Under the pieces are notes generated by a model, which searched no databases, was not told where the DNA came from, and saw only the letters and a list, made by a program, of their open reading frames with translations. From the NCBI GenBank assembly GCA_035946955.1, contig DASYYE010000169.1, positions 1 to 9,309 on the forward strand: 9,309 nt of DNA, in the 5' to 3' direction. This document shows positions 1 to 6,295 of this stretch, one piece after another (position 1 is the first letter of the stretch; the number at the start of each line of letters is the position of its first letter). Source of the stretch: DASYYE01 sp035946955. GTDB taxonomy: Bacteria; Actinomycetota; Actinomycetes; Streptosporangiales; Streptosporangiaceae. The position numbers and the translations under genes are program-made.

Positions 1-110
1 ATCTTCACGTCAGGACACGCTACAAATTCTGACTACATTCAGTGAGCTAGGGCGAGCCGGGACCGCTGGTCATAGGGCACGAAACTACACAGAGCTACAG
101 CAACTTCGGG
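1..110. other. Flank downstream of the redox operon, no gene seen
   Basis: This is the sequence beyond the TAA stop of the NuoF-like gene. Positions 1-45 are visibly richer in A and T than the rest of the window. A weak inverted repeat pairs GTCAG at 9-13 with CTGAC at 29-33. It has no clear T tract, so I do not call it a terminator. I see no coding region or RNA gene here. Confidence 0.5.
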
Positions 111-1640
111 TTAGCTGGCGGAGCCGGGCCCGATCGCGAGGCGGCGTGTTGTGGGAGCAGGGCGGGGAGCAGCACCCTGTCCTAGCCGCAGCGCGAGCGC
201 CGGGCACATCGCGACCGCTTGGCGGGCGTCGGGTTCCAGCCAGGAGGGCACCGTCATGTCCATGAGGACCGGGTAGCCGTGGTTGTCCAGCCGGATGAGT
301 TCCGGGACGATCCGGCCGCACAGCCCGTGGCCCTCGCACCTGGTCCAGTCGAGTTCCAGTTTGAGGCTGCCGGGGGCGGACGGGAGCGGCAGCTCCCCGC
401 GCACGGGCCGCCTGCAGCCATTGCCGAAGACGTGGGCCGCGAGGTCGTGCGTGAACACATCGAGAGCGGACAGCACGAACGTGGCGGTCCCGTCCGGGTG
501 GCTGCAAGCCCCCCGGCCGCGGACCGCCGCTGCCATGCGGCGCGCGGCGTCCATCGCCGCCATCCCGCCGGACCCGTCCAGCACCGAGCTGAGGGCCTGC
601 GCGATCTGTGGCAGTCCCAGCTTGCACGGGCCGCACTGGCCGGTTGACTGGCCAGCCAGGTACCAGGCAACCGCCGTCACCTCGCCCAGCGGGCACGTGT
701 CCTCGGACAGCGGGAGCACGATCCCGGCTCCCAGTGCCCCGCCCGCCGCTGCCATTCCGGCCCGCGAGACCGGCACGTTCATGGCGGCCCCCCCGGGCAG
801 CCATGCCCCGTGGTAGCCGCCCACCAGCACAGCCTCGCACTCCGATGCCCCACACATGTCGAGGACATCACCCAGGGCCAGGCCGAACGGCACCTCCACC
901 ACCGCTGGCCGCGTCGCGGACCCGCCAACGGTCAGCAGCGTCGTGCCGGGCTCGCTGTCGGTCCCGGTGGAGGCGTACTGGTGGGGCCCGAGCAGGGCGA
1001 GCACCCCAACTTGAGCGAAGGTCTCGGCATTGGCCAGCAGTGTGGGGCGGCCGCGCACCCCGCGGACGGATGTGCGGGTCTTGCGGCCTGGTGGCACAGC
1101 CTCGTTGCCGTTGACGCTGCTGACCAGGGCGCTGCTCTCACCCGAGACGAACTTCTCCGGCACGATGGCGACCCGGACCAGACGCCGCAACTGTGGGTCG
1201 GCGCGGACGGCCGCTGTCACCGGCGCGACCGCGGCCCCACCTTCGGCCACCGCCACCACGACCTCGTATGCGTCCAGTGCCCGGGCGACGATGAGCGCGC
1301 CGCCGAGCACCAGGTACGGCGACCGGACCAGGAGCAGCTTGTCCTTGGCGCTGCCTGGTTCCCCCTCAGTGCCGTTGATCACCACGACGGGCTGGCGGTG
1401 CCGGGTCCTGACCGAGTCGAGGACGGCCTGGAGCTTGCGGTAGAAGGGGAACCCCGCGCCGCCGCGGCCACGCAGATCGACCTGTCCTGCCATATCGGCC
1501 AGCTGCACCGCGGTGTACTGCGGGAATGCGCCGAACACCTCCCGGTGGGTGGCCATGTCAAGCTGGCCGAACCGGTCCAGCCCGGCGGTGAGGCGGGCCT
1601 GACCGACCCGCATGACCTGTGGCAGGGACAGCGAACTCAC
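111..1640 (-). CDS. NuoF-like FMN/Fe-S NAD(P)H oxidoreductase fused to a C-terminal ferredoxin
   Basis: A 509-residue soluble protein related to the NADH-binding subunit of complex I (NuoF/Nqo1). Glycine-rich FMN/NADH motifs are visible: GRGGAGFP at 58-65, TEGEPGSAKD at 91-100, FVSGESSALVSSVNG at 164-178 and RGRPTLLANAETFA at 196-209. An SLBB-like segment follows at about 232-300. The N3-type Fe-S region reads STGQCGPCK at 332-340, with a distal Cys379 in GACSHPDG. The residue matching the first cysteine of canonical NuoF is Thr333. Residues 427-487 form a ferredoxin (Cys435-x5-Cys441, then Cys479-Pro) of the single-cluster [3Fe-4S] type seen with P450 systems. I chose the GTG at 1640 because GAGG precedes it by 8 bases and it begins just after the upstream stop. 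In-frame alternatives are ATG at 1682 or 1664 and GTG at 1649, all overlapping the upstream gene. The protein probably passes electrons from NAD(P)H through FMN and Fe-S to the ferredoxin domain, and then to the adjacent membrane heme protein. It is not part of a nuo operon, and its acceptor is unknown. Confidence 0.85.
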   Translation of the reverse strand: MSSLSLPQVMRVGQARLTAGLDRFGQLDMATHREVFGAFPQYTAVQLADMAGQVDLRGRGGAGFPFYRKLQAVLDSVRTRHRQPVVVINGTEGEPGSAKDKLLLVRSPYLVLGGALIVARALDAYEVVVAVAEGGAAVAPVTAAVRADPQLRRLVRVAIVPEKFVSGESSALVSSVNGNEAVPPGRKTRTSVRGVRGRPTLLANAETFAQVGVLALLGPHQYASTGTDSEPGTTLLTVGGSATRPAVVEVPFGLALGDVLDMCGASECEAVLVGGYHGAWLPGGAAMNVPVSRAGMAAAGGALGAGIVLPLSEDTCPLGEVTAVAWYLAGQSTGQCGPCKLGLPQIAQALSSVLDGSGGMAAMDAARRMAAAVRGRGACSHPDGTATFVLSALDVFTHDLAAHVFGNGCRRPVRGELPLPSAPGSLKLELDWTRCEGHGLCGRIVPELIRLDNHGYPVLMDMTVPSWLEPDARQAVAMCPALALRLGQGAAPRPAPTTRRLAIGPGSAS

Positions 1641-1645
1641 TGTGT

Positions 1646-2578
1646 TCACCTCGGAGTTGACCATTCGTCTTCGGCTGACCATTCGTCTTCGGCGCTGTCG
1701 TGCTCAGGGGCGCTGGGTGGCGGTGTCAGCTCCCGGCGCGCGCCTCCCCCGAGTTCAGCCCCGCCGCGCAGGCCGAGCGAGAGGGGCCCCGTACTGCTGG
1801 CAGGCCACTGCGGCGCGGGTACTGGGTGGCGGGCACCCGCCCGCAAGTTCCCCTTCCCCGTGACCAGCCGGAACACAAGCGCCACGGCCACCGCCGCCAC
1901 GCACCCGCCATAGCTCCAGTCAACGTAGGGTTTGGCGACGCGTCCGGCGAGCAGGCCATGCAGGATGGCCAGCAGCCAGCACACATAGGCCATCACATGG
2001 AAGGCGCGCCACATCCAGGGCGGCTGCCAGGCCGCGAAACGCACCCGCAGTATCCCGGTCACCGCAACCAGCACGAGCAGGTCGGCGGCGAGGCTGCCCA
2101 TGCCCATGTACAGGGTCCGGCGCTGGTCGAGGAAGGGCACTACCGCGTCATAGGAGTGGGACCGGCCCGCCATGACCTCGGTCACGATGTGGATGACCAG
2201 GAAGGCGATGGCCGCGACAGACAGGGCACGGTGCACTCCCTGGGCCAGGATCCGGCCACCGACGGTCACGAAGGCCCGGTCGGTCGCCACCAGCCCAGCA
2301 CCAACCGCGGCGGTGAGCGCGACCAGGGCGAACACCCCGCCGTAAAAGAGCTGGAACCGCATGACCGCTGCCATGATGCGCTGGCCGGACCCAGCGGACT
2401 GGACAACCACGAGGGCGCTGGCAAGGGTCACGCAAAAGCCAGCAAGACCAAGCACCCAGTGCACTGGATCCTGGGTGGTCTCCAGCTGTCCGCGCCGTTG
2501 CCGCACAAGCCCTCCGGGCACACCCAGGGGTACGCTGCGCACGCAAGGCTGCGAGCGGGCGCTGCGTTCCCGCGACAT
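1646..2578 (-). CDS. Six-helix di-heme membrane protein, ferric-reductase-like domain
   Basis: A 310-residue membrane protein with six predicted hydrophobic helices at about 41-60, 77-98, 114-134, 159-178, 192-210 and 222-240. Helix 3 carries His116 and His130, with 13 residues between them. Helix 5 carries His194 and His207, with 12 residues between them. This is the spacing of the four heme ligands in ferric-reductase/NADPH-oxidase domains, so two stacked b-type hemes are expected. There is no attached FAD/NADPH domain. The NuoF-ferredoxin gene, 5 bases downstream, probably supplies electrons instead. After the last helix comes a Pro/Gly-rich tail of about 70 residues ending in SAEDEWSAEDEW, likely cytoplasmic. 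I chose ATG 2578. A strong GGGAGG lies 17 bases upstream, which is too far to be ideal. The frame stays open to a GTG at 2632 that has no ribosome binding site, so the start is uncertain. Cytochrome b561-like is the main alternative family. The substrate is unknown. Confidence 0.8.
   Translation of the reverse strand: MSRERSARSQPCVRSVPLGVPGGLVRQRRGQLETTQDPVHWVLGLAGFCVTLASALVVVQSAGSGQRIMAAVMRFQLFYGGVFALVALTAAVGAGLVATDRAFVTVGGRILAQGVHRALSVAAIAFLVIHIVTEVMAGRSHSYDAVVPFLDQRRTLYMGMGSLAADLLVLVAVTGILRVRFAAWQPPWMWRAFHVMAYVCWLLAILHGLLAGRVAKPYVDWSYGGCVAAVAVALVFRLVTGKGNLRAGARHPVPAPQWPASSTGPLSLGLRGGAELGGGARRELTPPPSAPEHDSAEDEWSAEDEWSTPR
1658..1693. repeat. Exact 18-bp tandem duplication, two copies
   Basis: Two identical 18-base units lie side by side, at 1658-1675 and 1676-1693. 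On the minus strand they encode the acidic peptide SAEDEW twice at the C-terminus of the membrane cytochrome. In another frame each copy supplies an ATG that is in frame with the downstream NuoF-like gene (1682 and 1664). The length is a multiple of three, so neither frame is broken. Confidence 0.95.
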
Positions 2579-2606
2579 GCCTATTCTGTCGGTTACCTCC
2601 CGGTAT

Positions 2607-2618
2607 GTTACTGGTAAC
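2607..2618. promoter_or_regulatory. GTTAC-TG-GTAAC palindrome in the redox-gene leader
   Basis: A perfect inverted repeat with 5-base arms and a 2-base centre lies about 30 bases before the chosen ATG of the membrane cytochrome. It shares its arms with the larger palindrome at 2676-2691 but has a different spacer. It may be an operator or a leader-RNA element. No regulator gene is in the window, so the assignment is inference. Confidence 0.35.
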
Positions 2619-2651
2619 AATTGCGGTCCCACAGATGATTGCGGGACATAA

Positions 2652-2706
2652 GGGGTACCGGGAAGCGACTGCCAGGTTACTAGTCAGTAACGCGCGCCGG
2701 TACCCC
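2652..2706. repeat. 10-bp inverted repeat flanking the putative operator
   Basis: GGGGTACCGG at 2652-2661 is the exact reverse complement of CCGGTACCCC at 2697-2706. The arms are separated by 35 bases that contain the GTTACT/AGTAAC palindrome. Each arm also contains the self-complementary GGTACC. It lies between the asd stop and the redox operon. It could form a long-looped stem in the RNA or frame a protein-binding region. There is no T tract to mark it as a terminator. Confidence 0.5.
2676..2691. promoter_or_regulatory. Operator-like palindrome GTTACT-N4-AGTAAC
   Basis: A perfect 6-base-arm inverted repeat with a 4-base spacer lies in the gap between asd and the membrane cytochrome gene. 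The shape is typical of dimeric helix-turn-helix repressor sites such as TetR-family operators, which is inference. On the minus strand it directly abuts a weak promoter candidate, CTGGCA then 18 bases then TTATGT. A regulator binding here would be placed to control the two redox genes separately from ask-asd. Confidence 0.45.
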
Positions 2707-2723
2707 CGGGGGGTGACATCGGA

Positions 2724-3779
2724 CTAGCGCGAGGAGAGCTCCGCCGCCACGATCTCGGCGATCTGGGCGGTGTTGAGCGCCGCGCCTTTGCGCAAGTTGT
2801 CACCGCAGACGAACAACTCGATGGCGTGCGGGTCGTCGAAGGCGGCACGGACCCGGCCGACCCAGGTGGGGTCGGTGCCGACCACGTCCGCCGGGGTGGG
2901 GAACTCGCCGCTTTCCGGGTCGTCGGTCAGCACCACACCAGGCGCTTCATCGAGCACCCGCTGTGCCGCCTGCCGGCTCACCTCACGCTCGAACACGGCG
3001 TGCACGGCGACCGAGTGGGTGGTGACCACCGGCACCCGCACGCAGGTCGCGTGGACCCGCAGGTCAGGGAGCCCGAGGATCTTGCGTGACTCGTTGCGGA
3101 CCTTGAGCTCCTCCGAGGACCAGCCATCGGGCTTGACCGAGCCTGCCCAGGGCACGACGTTGAGTGCGAGCGGGGCGGGGAACGGGCCGAAGTCGCCGAC
3201 CGCGGCACGCAGGTCACCGGCGCGCTGGCCCAGCACATGCGACCCAGCGACCTTGTCGATCTGGGAGTACAGGGTTTCGATCCCGGCCTGGCCAGCACCG
3301 GAGGCGGCCTGGTAGGAGGCGACGACCATCTCCCGCAAGCCAAACGCCCGGTGCAGCACACCTACCGCGACGATCAGCGACAGGGTCGTACAGTTCGGGT
3401 TGGCAATGATCCCCTTGGGACGGTTCTTGACCGCCTCGGCATTGACCTCGGGCACCACCAGCGGCACCTGCGGGTCCATGCGGAACGCACCGGAGTTGTC
3501 CACGACTACCGCGCCGCGGGCCGCAGCCACCGGCGCCCACTGTGCGGAGACCTCGTCGGGCACGTCGAACATGGCCACGTCCACACCGTCGAAGACGCTC
3601 TCCTCCAGCGCCACCACCTCGGTCTCGGCCCTGCGCACCCGCAGGCTCCGGCCGGCCGAGCGGGCGGAGGCGACGAGCCGGATCTCCCCCCAGATGTCGT
3701 CGCGGGTGGAGAGCAGGTCGAGCATGACGCCGCCGACCGCGCCGGTCGCACCGACCACGGCCAGAGTGGGCCGGCTCAC
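2724..3779 (-). CDS. asd: Aspartate-semialdehyde dehydrogenase
   Basis: A 351-residue cytoplasmic enzyme that reduces aspartyl-4-phosphate to aspartate-4-semialdehyde with NADPH, the second step of the aspartate pathway. The N-terminal nucleotide-binding motif GATGAVGG is at 10-17. Asn-Pro-Asn-Cys-Thr-Thr at 127-132 holds the catalytic Cys130. SYQAASGAGQAG at 155-166 and CVRVPVVTTHS at 246-256, with the likely acid/base His255, complete the active site. The length is usual for the family, which points to an intact enzyme. The GTG start overlaps the aspartokinase TGA stop as GTGA, so translation is probably coupled and the preceding ribosome binding site is weak. The TAG stop is followed by about 145 bases of non-coding DNA before the redox genes. 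Confidence 0.97.
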   Translation of the reverse strand: MSRPTLAVVGATGAVGGVMLDLLSTRDDIWGEIRLVASARSAGRSLRVRRAETEVVALEESVFDGVDVAMFDVPDEVSAQWAPVAAARGAVVVDNSGAFRMDPQVPLVVPEVNAEAVKNRPKGIIANPNCTTLSLIVAVGVLHRAFGLREMVVASYQAASGAGQAGIETLYSQIDKVAGSHVLGQRAGDLRAAVGDFGPFPAPLALNVVPWAGSVKPDGWSSEELKVRNESRKILGLPDLRVHATCVRVPVVTTHSVAVHAVFEREVSRQAAQRVLDEAPGVVLTDDPESGEFPTPADVVGTDPTWVGRVRAAFDDPHAIELFVCGDNLRKGAALNTAQIAEIVAAELSSR

Positions 3780-4297
3780 CGGCCGGTCCCGCCGTACACG
3801 ACCGCCTCGGCGTGGTCCGCGTCCAGGTCGAAGGCTTTGTGGGCAGCGGTGACCGCGGCGTTGACATCCTTCTCGTCCACAACCACCGAGATCCTGATCT
3901 CCGAAGTGGAGATCATCTCGATGTTCACGCCCGCGTCAGCCAGGGCGCTGAAGAAGGTGGCGCTCACGCCGGGGTGCGAGCGCATCCCGGCACCGACGAT
4001 CGAGACCTTGCCGATCCTGTCGTCGTAGAGCAGGGTCTCGAAACCTATGTCCGGCTGGGCAGCGCGCAGGGCGGTCATGGCGGTCTGCCCGTCCGCCCGC
4101 GGCAGGGTGAACGAGATGTCGGTCAGCCCGGTCGTCGCGGCGGAGATGTTCTGCACGATCATGTCGATGTTGATGCCGGTGTCGGCGATCACCCGGAAGA
4201 TCCGCGCGGCCTTGCCGACCACGTCGGGCACTCCAGCCACGGTGATCTTGGCCTCTTTGGTGTCCTGCGCGACACCGGAGATGATCGGCTGTTCCAC
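3776..4297 (-). CDS. lysC: Internal start: aspartokinase beta subunit (ACT domains only)
   Basis: Codon 267 of the aspartokinase is a GTG preceded by GGAGGAGGAG at 4304-4313, six bases upstream, the best ribosome binding site I found in the window. Translation from it gives 173 residues beginning MEQPIISGVAQ and covering both ACT domains. In Corynebacterium and Bacillus, class II aspartokinases are alpha2-beta2 enzymes whose beta subunit starts inside the same gene at this point. The Corynebacterium beta subunit is about 172 residues. The position, length and site all agree. Use of this start is inferred and not shown. Confidence 0.7.
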   Translation of the reverse strand: MEQPIISGVAQDTKEAKITVAGVPDVVGKAARIFRVIADTGINIDMIVQNISAATTGLTDISFTLPRADGQTAMTALRAAQPDIGFETLLYDDRIGKVSIVGAGMRSHPGVSATFFSALADAGVNIEMISTSEIRISVVVDEKDVNAAVTAAHKAFDLDADHAEAVVYGGTGR

Positions 4298-5095
4298 TCC
4301 AGGCTCCTCCTCCGCGCACTGCGCCGCATTCGTGACCCATGTGCCAAGGCGGTTACTGAACGAAGACCGCACGTGGATCGGCATGCCGTACCGGCGGCCG
4401 TACTCTACACAGCGGTCTTTGAGGATCTTGGCGCCGGAAGCCGCCATCTCCAGCATCTCCTCATAGGAGATCATGGGGATCTGGCGGGCGGTCGGCACGA
4501 TCCGGGGGTCGGCGGTGAAGATACCGTCCACGTCGGTGTAGATCTCACACACCGCGGCGTTCAGGGCGGCCGCCAGTGCCACGGCCGTCGTGTCTGACCC
4601 GCCACGGCCCAACGTGGTGATGTCCTTACCGTTCTGCGAGACCCCCTGGAAACCGGCCACGATCGGGATCGCGCCCTCGCCGAGGGCGCTGGAGATGCGG
4701 CCGGGCGTGATGTTGATGATCCGGGCGTTGCCATGCGCCTCGTCGGTGATCACGCCGGCCTGCGAGCCGGTGAACGAGCGTGCCGTGAGGCCGAAGTTGG
4801 CGATGGCCATGGCCAGCAGCGCCATCGAGATCCGCTCGCCCGCGGTGAGGAGCATGTCCAGTTCCCGGGCTGGCGGCAGCGGGCTGACCTGCTGGGCGAG
4901 GTCGTGCAGCTCATCGGTGGTGTCACCCATTGCCGACACGACCACGACCACCTGGTGCCCGGCCTTGCGGGTGGCGACGATGCGCTGTGCCACACGCTTG
5001 ATCCCGTCAGCGTCCGCAACCGACGACCCGCCATACTTCTGCACGATGAGCATCCCAGACCCCGGCGAGACGTCGCGTCCCCTGGGCTGGTTCAT
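3776..5095 (-). CDS. lysC: Aspartokinase (LysC type, alpha subunit)
   Basis: A 439-residue kinase that phosphorylates aspartate, the committed step to lysine, threonine, methionine, isoleucine and diaminopimelate. The catalytic half holds KYGGSS (20-25), MLLTAGERIS (81-90), SFTGSQAGV (107-115), TLGRGGSDTTAVALAAAL (161-178) and YTDVDGIFTADPRIV (186-200). Two ACT regulatory domains follow, at about 275-350 and 355-430. The QNIS and TDISFT segments lie where feedback-resistance changes cluster in Corynebacterium LysC, so lysine/threonine feedback is likely but inferred. I chose ATG 5095 because GGAGA precedes it by 8 bases and it overlaps the upstream stop as ATGA. An ATG at 5053 would give 425 residues, closer to the usual 421, but it has only a weak G-rich upstream sequence. 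It is coupled to DUF5063 upstream and to asd downstream. The symbol ask is equally used. Confidence 0.96.
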   Translation of the reverse strand: MNQPRGRDVSPGSGMLIVQKYGGSSVADADGIKRVAQRIVATRKAGHQVVVVVSAMGDTTDELHDLAQQVSPLPPARELDMLLTAGERISMALLAMAIANFGLTARSFTGSQAGVITDEAHGNARIINITPGRISSALGEGAIPIVAGFQGVSQNGKDITTLGRGGSDTTAVALAAALNAAVCEIYTDVDGIFTADPRIVPTARQIPMISYEEMLEMAASGAKILKDRCVEYGRRYGMPIHVRSSFSNRLGTWVTNAAQCAEEEPGVEQPIISGVAQDTKEAKITVAGVPDVVGKAARIFRVIADTGINIDMIVQNISAATTGLTDISFTLPRADGQTAMTALRAAQPDIGFETLLYDDRIGKVSIVGAGMRSHPGVSATFFSALADAGVNIEMISTSEIRISVVVDEKDVNAAVTAAHKAFDLDADHAEAVVYGGTGR

Positions 5096-5694
5096 CGCCT
5101 GCTCTCCCGCCCGCCGTCGAGGCGCTTCAGGGCGCCGCCTTCCTCGGTCACATCCAGCAGGGCGTGCGCGACAATTGCGTGCAGCGCGCGCAGGGCGGCG
5201 CTGCCGTGGGTACCCCAGTGGCTCACGTAGGAGTACTGCCACCACCACAGCGCTTCCAGCGAGCGCCCGGCCTGGTAGTGCTGGAGCCCGTGGATCAGGT
5301 CTGCGGTGACCGCGGCCAGGTCGTCAGACAGGCGGAACGAGATGGGCCTGGTGTCCGAGTAGGGGTCGAAGAGTTCGGCGTAGTCGTCACAGCCGGTCAG
5401 CCGGGCGCGGAGCCCGGCGCGGAGCATGTCCAGGTCTGGGTCGGCACCGGCATCCGGTTCCCAGTTGCCCGGTGGGATCACGTCGGTGCTGGCGCCGAGT
5501 TGCGCGCCCGCGAGGAGGATCTGCGAAACCTCCAGGAGCAGCAGGGGCACGGTCTTGTCGCCGCCCTCCCCGTTTGCCAGCGCTCCCACCCCATCGATGA
5601 AGTCGCGCGCCTGCCCTGCCACCCGCGCGGCGAGCGGCCGCCAGCCGTCCTCTGGCTTGTCCTCAGGGACACCGTTGGCCGGTGGGCTAGACAT
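5092..5694 (-). CDS. DUF5063 family protein of unknown function
   Basis: A 200-residue soluble protein with no signal peptide or membrane helix. The most recognisable stretch is SLEALWWWQYSYVSHWG near residues 144-160, followed by an alanine-rich helix ending in HALLDV. That pattern and the position between recR and aspartokinase are typical of actinobacterial DUF5063 proteins. The central part is acidic (PDAGADPDLDML, FDPYSDTRP). I see no catalytic motif and propose no function. ATG 5694 has GGAGG seven bases upstream and overlaps the recR stop by 8 bases. A TTG one codon earlier is less likely. The TGA stop shares ATGA with the aspartokinase start. Its retention between coupled genes suggests co-expression with ask and asd, not necessarily a role in that pathway. 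Confidence 0.85.
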   Translation of the reverse strand: MSSPPANGVPEDKPEDGWRPLAARVAGQARDFIDGVGALANGEGGDKTVPLLLLEVSQILLAGAQLGASTDVIPPGNWEPDAGADPDLDMLRAGLRARLTGCDDYAELFDPYSDTRPISFRLSDDLAAVTADLIHGLQHYQAGRSLEALWWWQYSYVSHWGTHGSAALRALHAIVAHALLDVTEEGGALKRLDGGRESRR

Positions 5695-6286
5695 CAAGCT
5701 GCCTCCGTCCTTCGAACGCGCGGCCCAGGGTCACTTCGTCGGCATACTCCAGATCCCCGCCGACCGGCAGCCCGCTGGCTGGCCTGGTGACCCGCAGCCC
5801 CAGTGGTTTGAGCAGCCTCGCCAGGTATGTGGCGGTTGCCTCCCCCTCGAGATTGGGGTCGGTGGCAAGGATCACCTCGGTGACGGCCCCGTCGGACAGC
5901 CTGCTCAGGAGCTCTTTCGTGCGCAGGTCATCCGGTCCGATCCCGTCGATCGGGCTGATCGCACCACCCAGCACATGGTAACGGCCCCGGAACTCGCGGA
6001 TCTTCTCGATGGCCGCCACGTCCTTGGGCTCCTCGACCACGCACAGCACCGACGGGTCGCGGCGGGTGTCGCGGCAGATCCGGCACTCTTCCTGCTCCGC
6101 GACGTTTCCGCAGACCCGGCAGAACCGCACCCGTTCGGTGACCTCGATCAGCGCATCTGCCAGCCGGCGCACGTCCGCCGGGTCGGTCGCCAGCAGGTAG
6201 AAGGCGATGCGCTGCGCGCCTTTCGGCCCTACCCCCGGCAGGAGCCCGAGTTCATCGATGAGGTTCTGGACCACGCCTTCGTACAA
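5687..6286 (-). CDS. recR: Recombination protein RecR
   Basis: A 199-residue DNA-repair protein that works with RecF/RecO to load RecA at gapped DNA. Domains appear in the usual order. A helix-hairpin-helix LLPGVGPKGAQRIAF is at 15-29. A four-cysteine zinc finger follows (Cys56, Cys59, Cys68, Cys71). The Toprim domain has VVEEPKD at 83-89 and ATDPNLEGEATA at 141-152. The C-terminal signature SGLPVGGDLEYADEVTLG spans 171-188. The length is normal. The start is a TTG at 6286 with GAGGGA five bases upstream. That binding site overlaps the TGA stop of ybaB, which is only 9 bases away, so translation is probably coupled. MYEGVVQNLIDELG is the usual N-terminus of actinobacterial RecR and supports the TTG. 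Confidence 0.97.
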   Translation of the reverse strand: MYEGVVQNLIDELGLLPGVGPKGAQRIAFYLLATDPADVRRLADALIEVTERVRFCRVCGNVAEQEECRICRDTRRDPSVLCVVEEPKDVAAIEKIREFRGRYHVLGGAISPIDGIGPDDLRTKELLSRLSDGAVTEVILATDPNLEGEATATYLARLLKPLGLRVTRPASGLPVGGDLEYADEVTLGRAFEGRRQLDV

Positions 6287-6295
6287 GTCAGTCCC

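Noticed and set aside
9..33. Weak inverted repeat as terminator of the redox operon
   Set aside because: Only five uninterrupted base pairs, a long loop and no T tract. The window edge prevents judging what lies beyond.
810..1913. Plus-strand open frame opposite the NuoF-like gene
   Set aside because: The minus strand carries clear FMN, Fe-S and ferredoxin motifs here. The plus-strand product has none.
2702..2714. ACCCCC/GGGGGT palindrome just after asd as a terminator
   Set aside because: The arms meet with one base between them, so there is no room for a hairpin loop, and no T tract follows on the minus strand.
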